A DNA stretch of 33,261 nt from Thermoflexales bacterium. GTDB lineage: Bacteria; Chloroflexota; Anaerolineae; B4-G1; DUEL01. Location of the stretch: NCBI GenBank assembly GCA_014360895.1, contig JACIWQ010000026.1, positions 1 to 33,261 on the forward strand. The letters run 5' to 3'. Numbering within the stretch: the stretch's first letter is position 1; the number at the start of each line of letters is the position of its first letter. The translations under genes and the position numbers were made by a program. Below the pieces are notes generated by a model. The model ran no database searches and was not told where the DNA came from. It saw only the letters and a program-made list of their open reading frames with translations. Below are positions 15,286 to 21,684 of this stretch, piece by piece.

Positions 15286-15418
15286 ACCACCAAGACACAA
15301 AGACACGAAGTATTTGCCTTTATTTTTGAAAACCACCAAGACACAAAGACACGAAGTATCTATTGTTAATTTTTTAATTGTTAATTGTTAATTCTTTGCG
15401 TCTTCGTGTCTTCGTGGT
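15286..15418. repeat. Two direct and one inverted 25-bp repeat between smc and the asparaginase gene
   Basis: Direct copies at 15286-15310 and 15332-15356 begin accaccaagacacaaagaca; an inverted copy (15394-15418) ends ttcgtgtcttcgtggt. The segment between carries the AT-rich linker ttaattttttaattgttaat, also present in the 9941-10021 element. The inverted copy lies in the smc reading frame and forms its last codons. The 124-nt gap holds nothing else that I can identify. Confidence 0.88.
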
Positions 15419-18400
15419 AATTCCTCGCTCAGCCGCAGTGAGAGGACCTGGCTGACGCCGTCGGGGCCCATGGAGACGCCGTAGACGGTGTCGGCGGCCT
15501 CCACGGTGCCCCGGTTGTGGGTGATGACGATGAACTGGGTGCGCTGGGCCAGTTCCGTCAGCAGGTCCCGGAAGCGGGCCACGTTCGCCTCGTCCAGCAT
15601 CGCGTCCACCTCGTCCAGGACGCAAAACGGGGTCGGGCGGACCTTCAGTATGGCGAAGATGAGGGCGACGGCGGTGAGGGCCCGCTCGCCGCCGGAGAGC
15701 AGGGCCAGGCTCTGCAGCCGCTTGCCCGGGGGACGGGCCAGGATGTCCACGCCGGTCCGGGCCAGGTCGTCGGGGTCGGTCAGTTCCAGGCGGGCCGACC
15801 CGCCGTTGAAGAGACGGGCGAAGTATTCCTCAAAGGCCTGGGCAACGGCCTCAAAGGTCTCCCGGAACGTCTGCTCCATCATCCGGTCCAGGTCGGCGAC
15901 GACGGCGCGCAACCGGGCCGAGGCCGCCTCCAAATCGGCGACTTGCTCGGAGAGGAAGCGGTAGCGCTCGTTGACCTCGGCGTACTCCTCCGGCGCGTTG
16001 GGGTTCACCGGCCCCAGTTGGCGCAGACGGCTCTTGAGGCGGTGGATTTCCTCTTCCAACCCCTCCGGCAGTACCTCCACCACGGGCAGGGAGGTGACCA
16101 GCGGCGCCAGCGGCAGCGGTTGCTGGAGCCGGACGGCACCGCGCACCTCCAGGTCCACCAGTCCCAGGTCTTCCTGGATGCGCTCTTGGAGACGGGTCAG
16201 GCGGTCCTGGGCGCGGGAGACCTCCAGGCGGGTCGCGTTCCACATTTCCTCCGCCTGACGGATGCGGGCCGTGAGCCGTCGCTCCTCCTCTTCGGCCGCG
16301 TCCTGTTCGGCGGCCAGCTGGTTCAGTTCCTCCTCCGCCGGGCCGATGCGGGCGCGGGCCTCCCGGAGCGCCTCTTCGTGGCGAGCTGTCTCCCGGCGGA
16401 GCGCCTCCAGGCGCTCGCCGACCGCTTTCCGCTCCCGCGCCAGTTCGCCCAGCCGGGCCCGCCGGGCCTCCGATTCCCGCCGGATGCGGTCCAGCGCGGC
16501 CTCCTCGCGGGCCCGCAGCGCGCGCCCGTTCTCCAGCGCCTGACGGGCCAACGCCAGGTCGGTACGGGCCTGGGCCAGGGGGGCCTCCGCCTGGGCCAGA
16601 CGGGCGGCCATCTCATCGGCGGCGCGGCCGACCTCCTGGCGGCGCGCTTCCCACTCCGCGATGGCCTGGACGACCCGCGCCAGTTCCGCCTCCTGCTCCT
16701 CCCGCCTGCGGCGGACGGCTTCCAGGCGGCCCGGTAGTTCCTGCCAGGCCCGCTCTCGGGCCAGGAGTCCTCCTTCGGCGCGGCCGACGGTCACCGTCCC
16801 GTCGGCGGCGACGATTTCGCCCTCCCGGGTGACGCATCGGCCCCCGGGGGGCAGGGTCGGCGCCAGCGCGCGGGCCGCCTCCAGGTCCTCCACCAGCCAC
16901 ACCCGGCCCAGCAGCGCCTCCACCAGGGGCCGGAAGCGCTCTTCACACCTCACCCTACCCACAGCGGCTTCGCCGGAGGGAGCGCCGCCGCAGGCGGCGG
17001 GGGAGGGGTGAGGGCGCGCGCTGATTTCTGCCAGTGGGAGCAATATGGCCCGCCCGTCCTCGCCCAGGAGACGGCGCGCGGCCCGGACGACCTCCCAATC
17101 CTCCACCACGACGGCCTGCAGGCGCGCACCCAGGGCGGCCTCCACGGCCCGCTCCCACTCCGGCGGCACCTGCATGATCTGGCTCACCAGTCCCACGACG
17201 CCCGGCAGTCCGGCCTGAAGGATACGGCGCGTCCCTTCGGTCAGGCCGGCCATCTCGTCCCGCATGCGGGCCAGGAGTTCCCGTTCCGCCTCCAGGCGGG
17301 CCTGAAGGGCGCGGGTCTGGGCCAGCGCCGCCTCCAGTTCCTCCCGGCGGGCCCGCAGGGCGCGCAGTTCGGCCTCTATCCGCTCCCGCTGGAGGGCCTC
17401 TTCCCGGACCCGGCGGCGCAGGTCGGCCAGTTCCGCCTCCAGTGCGGCGACGCGGGCTTCCTGCGCGGCCACCCGCTCCTGGAGTTCCGCTTCCTGCGCC
17501 TGAGCCGCGCGCACCCGCTCCGCCTGGGCCGTCTCCTGGGCCCGGAGGGGCTCCAGTTCCGCCTGCAGTTCTTCCTCCCGGACGGTCAGCAGGCGCGCGC
17601 GTTCGGTCAGGGCGGCCAGTTCCCGCTGGGCGGCGTCCATGCGCTCGTGGAGGTCGGCGACGCGGCGGTAGGCGTCCCGCAGGTCGTTGCGGAGTTCGGT
17701 TTGGCGACGGCGCAGGTCGGCCAGGCGGACGGCGACGGCTTCCGCCTCGGCCTGCCGGGCGGCCAGGGCCTCCTCGGCCGCGCGGGCCCGCTCCTGGGCC
17801 CGCCGCAGTTCCTCCTGGGCCTGGCCCCAGTGGTAGCCGTACCAGGCCCGCTGGAGTTGTTTCAGGTAGCCGGAGACCCGCTCGTACTCCTGAAAGCGGG
17901 CCATCTGCTCCTCCAGCCGCTTCAGGCGGGGGGCGATTTCACTCAGGAGGTCGCGCACCCGCTCCAGGTTGCGCTCCGTCTCGTCCAGTTGGGCCGCCGC
18001 CTCCTCCCGCCGGGCGCGATAGACGGCGATACCGGCAGCTTCCTCAAAGAGGGCGCGCCGCTCCTGAGGCTGGAGGGAAAGGGCCATATCCACCAGTCCC
18101 TGGCCGATGACGGTGTAGGTGCGCTGGGTCAGGCCGCTCTCAGCCAGGAGGTCCATCAGGTCCCGCAGGCGGACGCGGTTGCCGTTGAGAAGGTATTCGC
18201 TCTCGCCGGAGCGGTAGGCGCGCCGCCCGAGGGTCACTTCGGAAAAGTCCACGGGGAGCCATCCGTCGCCGTTATCCAGGGTGAGGAGGACCTGGGCCAT
18301 TCCGGCGCGGGGCCGGCGGCCGCTGCCGGAGAAAATCATATCCTCGGTGGTCTTGCCGCGCAGGAGGCGCAGGCTCTGCTCGCCCAGGGCCCAGCGAATG

Positions 18401-18528
18401 GCGTCGGCGATGTTGGATTTGCCGGAGCCGTTGGGGCCGACAATGGCCGTGATGCCGGTCGGGAAGACGAACTCCGTCCGGTCGGCGAAGGATTTATAGC
18501 CCTGCAGTTCCAGACGTTGGAGGCGCAT
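15388..18528 (-). CDS. smc: Chromosome partition protein SMC
   Basis: SMC is the condensin ATPase that loops and segregates chromosomal DNA with ScpA/ScpB (not in this window). The 1046-residue product has Walker A GPNGSGKS (31-38), long Ala/Arg/Glu-rich coiled coils either side of a hinge (about 415-570; GLPGVVGLVSQIMQVPPEWERAVE begins it), the signature LSGGERALTAVAL (944 on) and Walker B FCVLDEVDAMLD. It is somewhat shorter than typical bacterial SMCs, so the coils are probably reduced. Two oddities: residues 506-527 of the hinge are encoded by a 66-bp palindromic element, and the final LPRRHEDAKN plus stop is translated dispersed repeat. No clear ribosome binding site precedes the ATG at 18528. 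Confidence 0.97.
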   Translation of the reverse strand: MRLQRLELQGYKSFADRTEFVFPTGITAIVGPNGSGKSNIADAIRWALGEQSLRLLRGKTTEDMIFSGSGRRPRAGMAQVLLTLDNGDGWLPVDFSEVTLGRRAYRSGESEYLLNGNRVRLRDLMDLLAESGLTQRTYTVIGQGLVDMALSLQPQERRALFEEAAGIAVYRARREEAAAQLDETERNLERVRDLLSEIAPRLKRLEEQMARFQEYERVSGYLKQLQRAWYGYHWGQAQEELRRAQERARAAEEALAARQAEAEAVAVRLADLRRRQTELRNDLRDAYRRVADLHERMDAAQRELAALTERARLLTVREEELQAELEPLRAQETAQAERVRAAQAQEAELQERVAAQEARVAALEAELADLRRRVREEALQRERIEAELRALRARREELEAALAQTRALQARLEAERELLARMRDEMAGLTEGTRRILQAGLPGVVGLVSQIMQVPPEWERAVEAALGARLQAVVVEDWEVVRAARRLLGEDGRAILLPLAEISARPHPSPAACGGAPSGEAAVGRVRCEERFRPLVEALLGRVWLVEDLEAARALAPTLPPGGRCVTREGEIVAADGTVTVGRAEGGLLARERAWQELPGRLEAVRRRREEQEAELARVVQAIAEWEARRQEVGRAADEMAARLAQAEAPLAQARTDLALARQALENGRALRAREEAALDRIRRESEARRARLGELARERKAVGERLEALRRETARHEEALREARARIGPAEEELNQLAAEQDAAEEEERRLTARIRQAEEMWNATRLEVSRAQDRLTRLQERIQEDLGLVDLEVRGAVRLQQPLPLAPLVTSLPVVEVLPEGLEEEIHRLKSRLRQLGPVNPNAPEEYAEVNERYRFLSEQVADLEAASARLRAVVADLDRMMEQTFRETFEAVAQAFEEYFARLFNGGSARLELTDPDDLARTGVDILARPPGKRLQSLALLSGGERALTAVALIFAILKVRPTPFCVLDEVDAMLDEANVARFRDLLTELAQRTQFIVITHNRGTVEAADTVYGVSMGPDGVSQVLSLRLSEELPRRHEDAKN
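16948..17013. repeat. 66-bp palindromic element inserted in frame in the SMC hinge
   Basis: Outer arms cctcaccctaccc (16948-16960) and gggaggggtgagg (17001-17013) pair with few mismatches, and an inner gccgccgcaggcggcg hairpin lies between. The length is exactly 22 codons; it encodes a Pro/Gly/Ala-rich stretch around PHPSPAACGG...GEAAVGRVR that is unlike the flanking hinge fold. A related element with the same outer arms lies in hypF (28567-28633). Confidence 0.8.
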
Positions 18529-18540
18529 TTTTGATAGGGA

Positions 18541-18583
18541 AGTAGACAGGTAAACAAGTTAAAAGTAGACAAGGGGAACAGCG
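18541..18583. repeat. agtagacaagg-type repeat upstream of smc
   Basis: The segment agtagacaggtaaacaagtt and the following aaaagtagacaagg repeat gtagaca and aacaag units at short spacing. The 71-nt gap between smc and the upstream small gene otherwise shows no hairpin or promoter I can support. Confidence 0.5.
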
Positions 18584-18599
18584 GCGGGAGCGAACCGAG

Positions 18600-18725
18600 T
18601 CAGTCAGCAGTTTCTCCTGCCAGGCGGGCAACCGCCTCCAGCACAGCGTCGGATAACCAGTAGCCTTGAAAGCGCATCTCTTCCAGTACCAGTTCCTCCG
18701 GGTAGTGCAGAGTTATCGCTCTCAT
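18600..18725 (-). CDS. Small protein of unknown function (41 aa)
   Basis: Missing from the ORF track because of its length. The frame reads MRAITLHYPEELVLEEMR...YWLSDAVLEAVARLAGETAD. The ATG overlaps the upstream tRNA-thiolase stop as ATGA and is preceded by GGGGGAGGAGCG, a strong ribosome binding site at correct spacing, so it is probably translated by coupling. The opening ITLHYPEELV resembles N-termini of small antitoxins (for example UPF0175-like proteins), and toxin-antitoxin-like genes lie 1 kb upstream, but the rest does not match convincingly. I cannot assign a function; it may be a trimmed remnant of a longer antitoxin. Confidence 0.5.
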   Translation of the reverse strand: MRAITLHYPEELVLEEMRFQGYWLSDAVLEAVARLAGETAD

Positions 18726-19486
18726 CGCTCCTCCCCCAAAACTCCACCGGAATCAGCTCTTGTCGTTCGGTGCCGCGCTCCGCCAACTCCTGTGCCCTTT
18801 ATGGCGATTCGCCACAGGTTGGCGCGGATGTGGGCCTGCTGGCGGGGGCCGAAACTGCGCAGGAAGTCCTCTACTTTCTGACGGTTGGCGTCCCGGCCGT
18901 ACGGACAGGGCGGGGCCAGCGGGGTGCCCGCCGTCCGCGCGTAGGCGGCCAGGTCTTTGGCCGGGATGTAGACCAGCGGCCGGATGACGGTAATCCGTCC
19001 ACCGAAGAACTCCACCTTCGGCTCCAGGGTCTCCAGGCGGCCGGTGAAGAGCAGGTTCATCAGGGCCGTGACGGCGACGTCGTCGGCGTGGTGGCCGAGG
19101 GCCAGTTTGTTGCAACCCAGCGCGTCGGCGGCCAGGAAGAGGGCCTTGCGGCGGTTCCAGGAACAGCGGAAGCAATCGGGCGGCAACAGCTCCTCCGGCG
19201 GGAACTCCAGCGGGACGAAGCGGTATTCCACTCCGCGCGCCTCCAGCCAGGGGGCCAGGATTCCCGTCAGGTCGGGGAATCCGGCGGCGGTGCCCACGAC
19301 GTGGACGGCGACCACTTCGTAGGGAAACCCGGCCCGCTCCCGATACGCCAGCATCAGGTCCAGGAGGCTGGCGCTATCCTTGCCACCGGAGAGGGCCACT
19401 GCCACCCGGTCCCCCTCCGCCAGCAGGTCAAACTCTTTGCAGGCCCGGGCAAAGGGTTTGAGCAACGCAGAAAGGACACCCTTCAC
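18722..19486 (-). CDS. TtcA-like tRNA 2-thiolation PP-loop ATPase
   Basis: The 254-residue product is an N-type ATP pyrophosphatase of the TtcA/TtuA group, which adenylates a tRNA base (C32 in TtcA) and replaces oxygen with sulfur using a [4Fe-4S] cluster. The PP-loop SGGKDSASLLDLM lies at about 34-46; CFRCSWNRRKALF supplies two cluster cysteines and APPCPYG the third, as expected for TtcA. GHHADDVAVTALMNLLFTGRL completes the active site. The start is a GTG at 19486 with only a weak upstream GGAA; no better in-frame start exists. It follows DUF2283 by 23 nt and overlaps the next small gene by 4 nt. Whether it acts on C32 or another position cannot be decided here. Confidence 0.87.
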   Translation of the reverse strand: MKGVLSALLKPFARACKEFDLLAEGDRVAVALSGGKDSASLLDLMLAYRERAGFPYEVVAVHVVGTAAGFPDLTGILAPWLEARGVEYRFVPLEFPPEELLPPDCFRCSWNRRKALFLAADALGCNKLALGHHADDVAVTALMNLLFTGRLETLEPKVEFFGGRITVIRPLVYIPAKDLAAYARTAGTPLAPPCPYGRDANRQKVEDFLRSFGPRQQAHIRANLWRIAIKGTGVGGARHRTTRADSGGVLGEER

Positions 19487-19509
19487 GATTCCGAAGGTCA
19501 GATAGCCTG

Positions 19510-19716
19510 TTAAACCGGTATGGAAGTCACTTGATATTCAATCCGCCCCGGCAAAGTCACGCGGCGCGAAGCGTCCAGAATCTCCATAGACACAAGATTC
19601 CCGGAAGCATCGTAGTCCAGTATCACCCCGGGCTTATCCTCGTCGCTTTCCGCCACCGGTTTCTCGGAGAAGATAATGGTGAGCGTATCCGTTTCGGGGT
19701 CGTAGATAACTTTCAT
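19510..19716 (-). CDS. DUF2283 family protein, putative antitoxin partner
   Basis: The 68-residue product MKVIYDPETDTLTIIFSE...VILDYDASGNLVSMEILDAS fits the short beta-rich DUF2283 family. The start is the ATG at 19716, which overlaps the DUF4258 stop as ATGA and has GGAGG 8 nt upstream; the ORF track's TTG at 19731 is less likely. DUF4258-DUF2283 neighbours with this overlap are regarded as a putative toxin-antitoxin module, where DUF2283 would be the antitoxin. That role is inferred from context rather than from any residue. Confidence 0.85.
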   Translation of the reverse strand: MKVIYDPETDTLTIIFSEKPVAESDEDKPGVILDYDASGNLVSMEILDASRRVTLPGRIEYQVTSIPV

Positions 19717-20000
19717 CCTCCTGTCCTCCAATACTTTGCCACCTTGCTGGTCCGGTACACGGTTACCACTGCCGGGGGAACGCGATCAACATCCACGAGC
19801 ACCCGCAGCAAATACATCTTGGGCGGTTCGCCTGATGGAAGCCGGGACTGATAAACCGCGCGGCCTTCGCGGACAAATTCTATTTGCTCCGGGGCTGCCA
19901 GGACCTTGGCTACGTCTTCTTCGGTGATTTGGCGCCGAGTCATCTCCTGGTGCGCGTGGTCAGTGATACGGTAGCAAGTGATCGGTTTTATCTCCGCCAT
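19713..20000 (-). CDS. DUF4258 family protein, putative toxin
   Basis: The 95-residue product has the family pattern YRITDHAHQEMTRRQITEEDV, EGRAVYQSR and a C-terminal VVTVYRTSKVAKYW, which gives a small fold reminiscent of RelE/BrnT-type mRNA interferases. It overlaps the following DUF2283 gene by 4 nt. The ATG at 20000 has no good ribosome binding site and lies 10 nt after the stop of the PIN remnant, so translation may depend on upstream coupling. The toxin role is inferred from family association. The gene looks intact, unlike its upstream neighbours. Confidence 0.82.
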   Translation of the reverse strand: MAEIKPITCYRITDHAHQEMTRRQITEEDVAKVLAAPEQIEFVREGRAVYQSRLPSGEPPKMYLLRVLVDVDRVPPAVVTVYRTSKVAKYWRTGG

Positions 20001-20010
20001 ACTTTATCGT

Positions 20011-20199
20011 TCAACTGACCAGGCGGATATGGTCCACACTGATATCAGTGCAACGCTGGTGCAATTTGCGGTCGGCGGTCCAGAAGAGGGCTCCGAACTG
20101 CCGTTGTCAGGCGATCAACATTTGATCAGCAGCACTCGGCCAGGGAAGTTTCAGCAGAAGTGCCACCGCGATACTGGCATCTATGACCACTGGCGGCAT
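20011..20199 (-). pseudogene. Truncated PIN-domain (VapC-like) toxin remnant
   Basis: Read on the minus strand from an ATG with GGGAGG upstream, the frame gives MPPVVIDASIAVALLLKLPW...QMLIA, a TGA stop, then QRQFGALFWTADRKLHQRC...HIRLVS and a final TGA. VIDASIAVALLL is the first PIN strand with its catalytic Asp, and FWTADRKL is the last conserved Asp motif. At ~62 codons it is about half the normal length of a PIN toxin: the central acidic residues are missing and the join carries an in-frame stop (probably from a LAEQRQ-type sequence). It is not expected to make an active RNase. It lies between a broken antitoxin and the DUF4258 gene. Confidence 0.78.
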
Positions 20200-20268
20200 A
20201 CTTCCTCCCATTGATGTATCCGCTCCTGGCGGGCCTCACCAATCGGGTCACCCGGATATATCCCCCAT
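20181..20268 (-). pseudogene. Possible antitoxin remnant upstream of the PIN fragment
   Basis: An ATG at 20268 has a perfect AAGGAGGTGCAG ribosome binding site, but its frame stops after six codons (MGDISG). Dropping one base of the GGGGG run (20262-20266) opens a frame that reads DPIGEARQERIHQWEEV, the kind of helix seen at the C-terminal end of short antitoxins, and overlaps the PIN start. This fits a damaged VapB-type partner, but the evidence is weak because the peptide is short. Confidence 0.35.
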
Positions 20269-20551
20269 CTGCACCTCCTTGCTCCAGACAGGCCACCACC
20301 CGCCAGAAGAATCGCCCCCCGAAGGGCCTTCACCCCTCCACTGCGCTTTCTTCTTGCCGCGCTGCAGTTCTGCCAGCCGGATGACCAGTCGGAGCGCTTC
20401 GTTTACTGCCTCTTCATCCGGAAAGACCTTCGCGACATCCGGGTCCAATAAGACCAGGTTCGTCCCGGCGCGGTATCGGGCTGCATATTTGCCCCGCCCC
20501 CCCTTTCAACAGTTCGCGCAAATCGTACTCAGGGCGCAATTCGTCATTCAT
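20248..20551 (-). pseudogene. Frameshifted antitoxin-like small gene after rfbB
   Basis: The ATG overlaps the rfbB stop as TAATG and has GGAGG upstream. The frame reads MNDELRPEYDLRELLKGG and then leaves its natural course at a run of seven G (20497-20503). Removing one G restores GKYAARYRAGTNLVLLDPDVAKVF... and then PDEEAVNEALRLVIRLAELQ, a widespread small-protein family usually next to toxins. The restored frame runs on about 25 residues past the usual end to the stop at 20248. Either this is a genuine +1 frameshift or a homopolymer error in the assembly. Confidence 0.72.
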
Positions 20552-21588
20552 TAACGGACCTCCGGCCGAATTTCCCGGCCCTCGTACTGCCGCCGATAGT
20601 ACTCCCGGTAGTGCTCGCCGCTCTTGATGGGGCGCCACCACCATTCGTTCTCCACGTACCAGCGCACCGTCTTCTCCAGCGCCTGTTCAAAGGTATGGGA
20701 GGATTCCCAGCCCAGCGCGCGGATTTTGCTGATGTCCAGCGCGTAGCGGCGGTCGTGGCCGGGCCGGTCCCGCACCGGCTGGATGAGCGAGTGGGGCTTG
20801 CCCAGCAGGTCCAGAATGGCGCGCGCCATATCAATGTTGCGCGTCTCCACGCCGGTGCCCAGGTTGTAGACTTCCCCGGGCTGGCCCCGGTGGAGCACGA
20901 TGTCTATCCCTTCGCAGTGGTCCAGGACGTACTGGTAGTCCCGCATCTGGGAGCCGTCGCCGTAGAGCGGGAGCGGCAGGTTATCTATCGCGTTGGTGAT
21001 GAAGAGCGGCACCACATTCTCCGGGTACTGGTACGGGCCGATGTTGTTGGAGCCCCGGGTGATGGTCACCGGGACCCCGAAACTGGTGAAGTAGGCAATA
21101 CAGAGCAGGTCGCCGCCCGCTTTGGAGGCCGAGTACGGGCTGCGGGTGTGCAGCGGGTCCGTCTCCTTCGCCCGTCCCTCCAGAATCTCCCCGTACACCT
21201 CATCGGTGCTCACCTGATGGTACCGTTCCAGCCCGAACTCCTTCGCCGCCTCTAACAACACGTAAGTGCCGAAGACGTCGGTGCGGATGAACTCGTCCGG
21301 CTCCATCAGAGACCGGTCCACGTGGGTGGCGGCGGCAAAGTTGACGATGGTATCCACCCCGAAGGCGCGGATGGTCTCCCGGACCTTTTCCGCGTCGCAG
21401 ATGTCGGCGTGGACGAAGGCGTAGCGGCCCGCGAAGGCCTCCGCCACGTCCTTGAGATTGGCCAGGTTGCCCGCATAGGTCAGTTTGTCGTAGACGACGA
21501 TACGGTAATCGGGATATTTTTGCAGCATATAGCGGACGAAGTTGGAGCCGATAAAGCCGGCTCCTCCGGTCACCATCAGCGTGTGCAT
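20551..21588 (-). CDS. rfbB: dTDP-glucose 4,6-dehydratase
   Basis: RfbB/RmlB converts dTDP-glucose to dTDP-4-keto-6-deoxyglucose, the second step toward dTDP-rhamnose and related deoxysugars of surface polysaccharide. The 345-residue product is a short-chain dehydrogenase/reductase: NAD-binding GGAGFIGSNFVRYML at the N-terminus, STDEVYG, catalytic YSASKAGGD (YxxxK), and RDYQYVLDHCEGI and RPGHDRRYALD typical of the family. The ATG at 21588 has AGGAGG upstream and a TATAAT promoter 27-32 nt away. rmlA, rmlC and rmlD are not in the window, so the final sugar is unknown. It heads the long minus-strand gene run and overlaps the next broken small gene by 1 nt. Confidence 0.95.
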   Translation of the reverse strand: MHTLMVTGGAGFIGSNFVRYMLQKYPDYRIVVYDKLTYAGNLANLKDVAEAFAGRYAFVHADICDAEKVRETIRAFGVDTIVNFAAATHVDRSLMEPDEFIRTDVFGTYVLLEAAKEFGLERYHQVSTDEVYGEILEGRAKETDPLHTRSPYSASKAGGDLLCIAYFTSFGVPVTITRGSNNIGPYQYPENVVPLFITNAIDNLPLPLYGDGSQMRDYQYVLDHCEGIDIVLHRGQPGEVYNLGTGVETRNIDMARAILDLLGKPHSLIQPVRDRPGHDRRYALDISKIRALGWESSHTFEQALEKTVRWYVENEWWWRPIKSGEHYREYYRRQYEGREIRPEVR

Positions 21589-21614
21589 CTCTTCCTCCTA
21601 TCTCGGATGACGGT

Positions 21615-21643
21615 ATTATACCCTATCGGGATGGGCTTCGCAA
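21615..21643 (-). promoter_or_regulatory. Sigma70-type promoter of rfbB
   Basis: On the minus strand TTGCGA (21643-21638), 17 nt, then TATAAT (21620-21615). Transcription would start about 21608, giving a leader of ~20 nt with the AGGAGG site. Its -35 box lies 5 bp from that of the divergent fhaA promoter. Confidence 0.75.
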
Positions 21644-21648
21644 ACGGC

Positions 21649-21677
21649 TTGACAATTGGTCAGGCCTGGCATACAAT
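21649..21677 (+). promoter_or_regulatory. Near-consensus promoter of fhaA, leaderless
   Basis: TTGACA (21649-21654), 17 nt, then TACAAT (21672-21677). The expected start site, about 7 nt on, coincides with the fhaA ATG at 21685, and no ribosome binding site is present. Both facts suggest a leaderless transcript. Confidence 0.82.
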
Positions 21678-21684
21678 TTTTTGT

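Noticed and set aside
15265-15339. 25-residue N-terminal extension of the asparaginase
   Set aside because: It is translated repeat (VSLCLGGF); AAGGAGGTCA directly precedes the ATG at 15264.
17008-18534. Plus-strand ORF of 508 codons opposite smc
   Set aside because: Composition follows the antisense of coiled-coil codons; no start signal or domain.
18604-18786. 60-codon minus-strand ORF in the smc/ttcA interval
   Set aside because: Lies in another frame over the ttcA-like 3' end; the 41-codon frame at 18600-18725 has the ribosome binding site and stop-start overlap.
20037-20050. Perfect 14-bp palindrome cactgatatcagtg as an operator for the DUF4258/DUF2283 pair
   Set aside because: It lies within the PIN remnant reading frame (CTDISV) and has no second half-site or promoter nearby; chance or coding origin is as likely.
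20011-20199. In-frame TGA in the PIN fragment as selenocysteine
   Set aside because: No SECIS-like hairpin is evident, the position is not catalytic, and the gene is already internally deleted.
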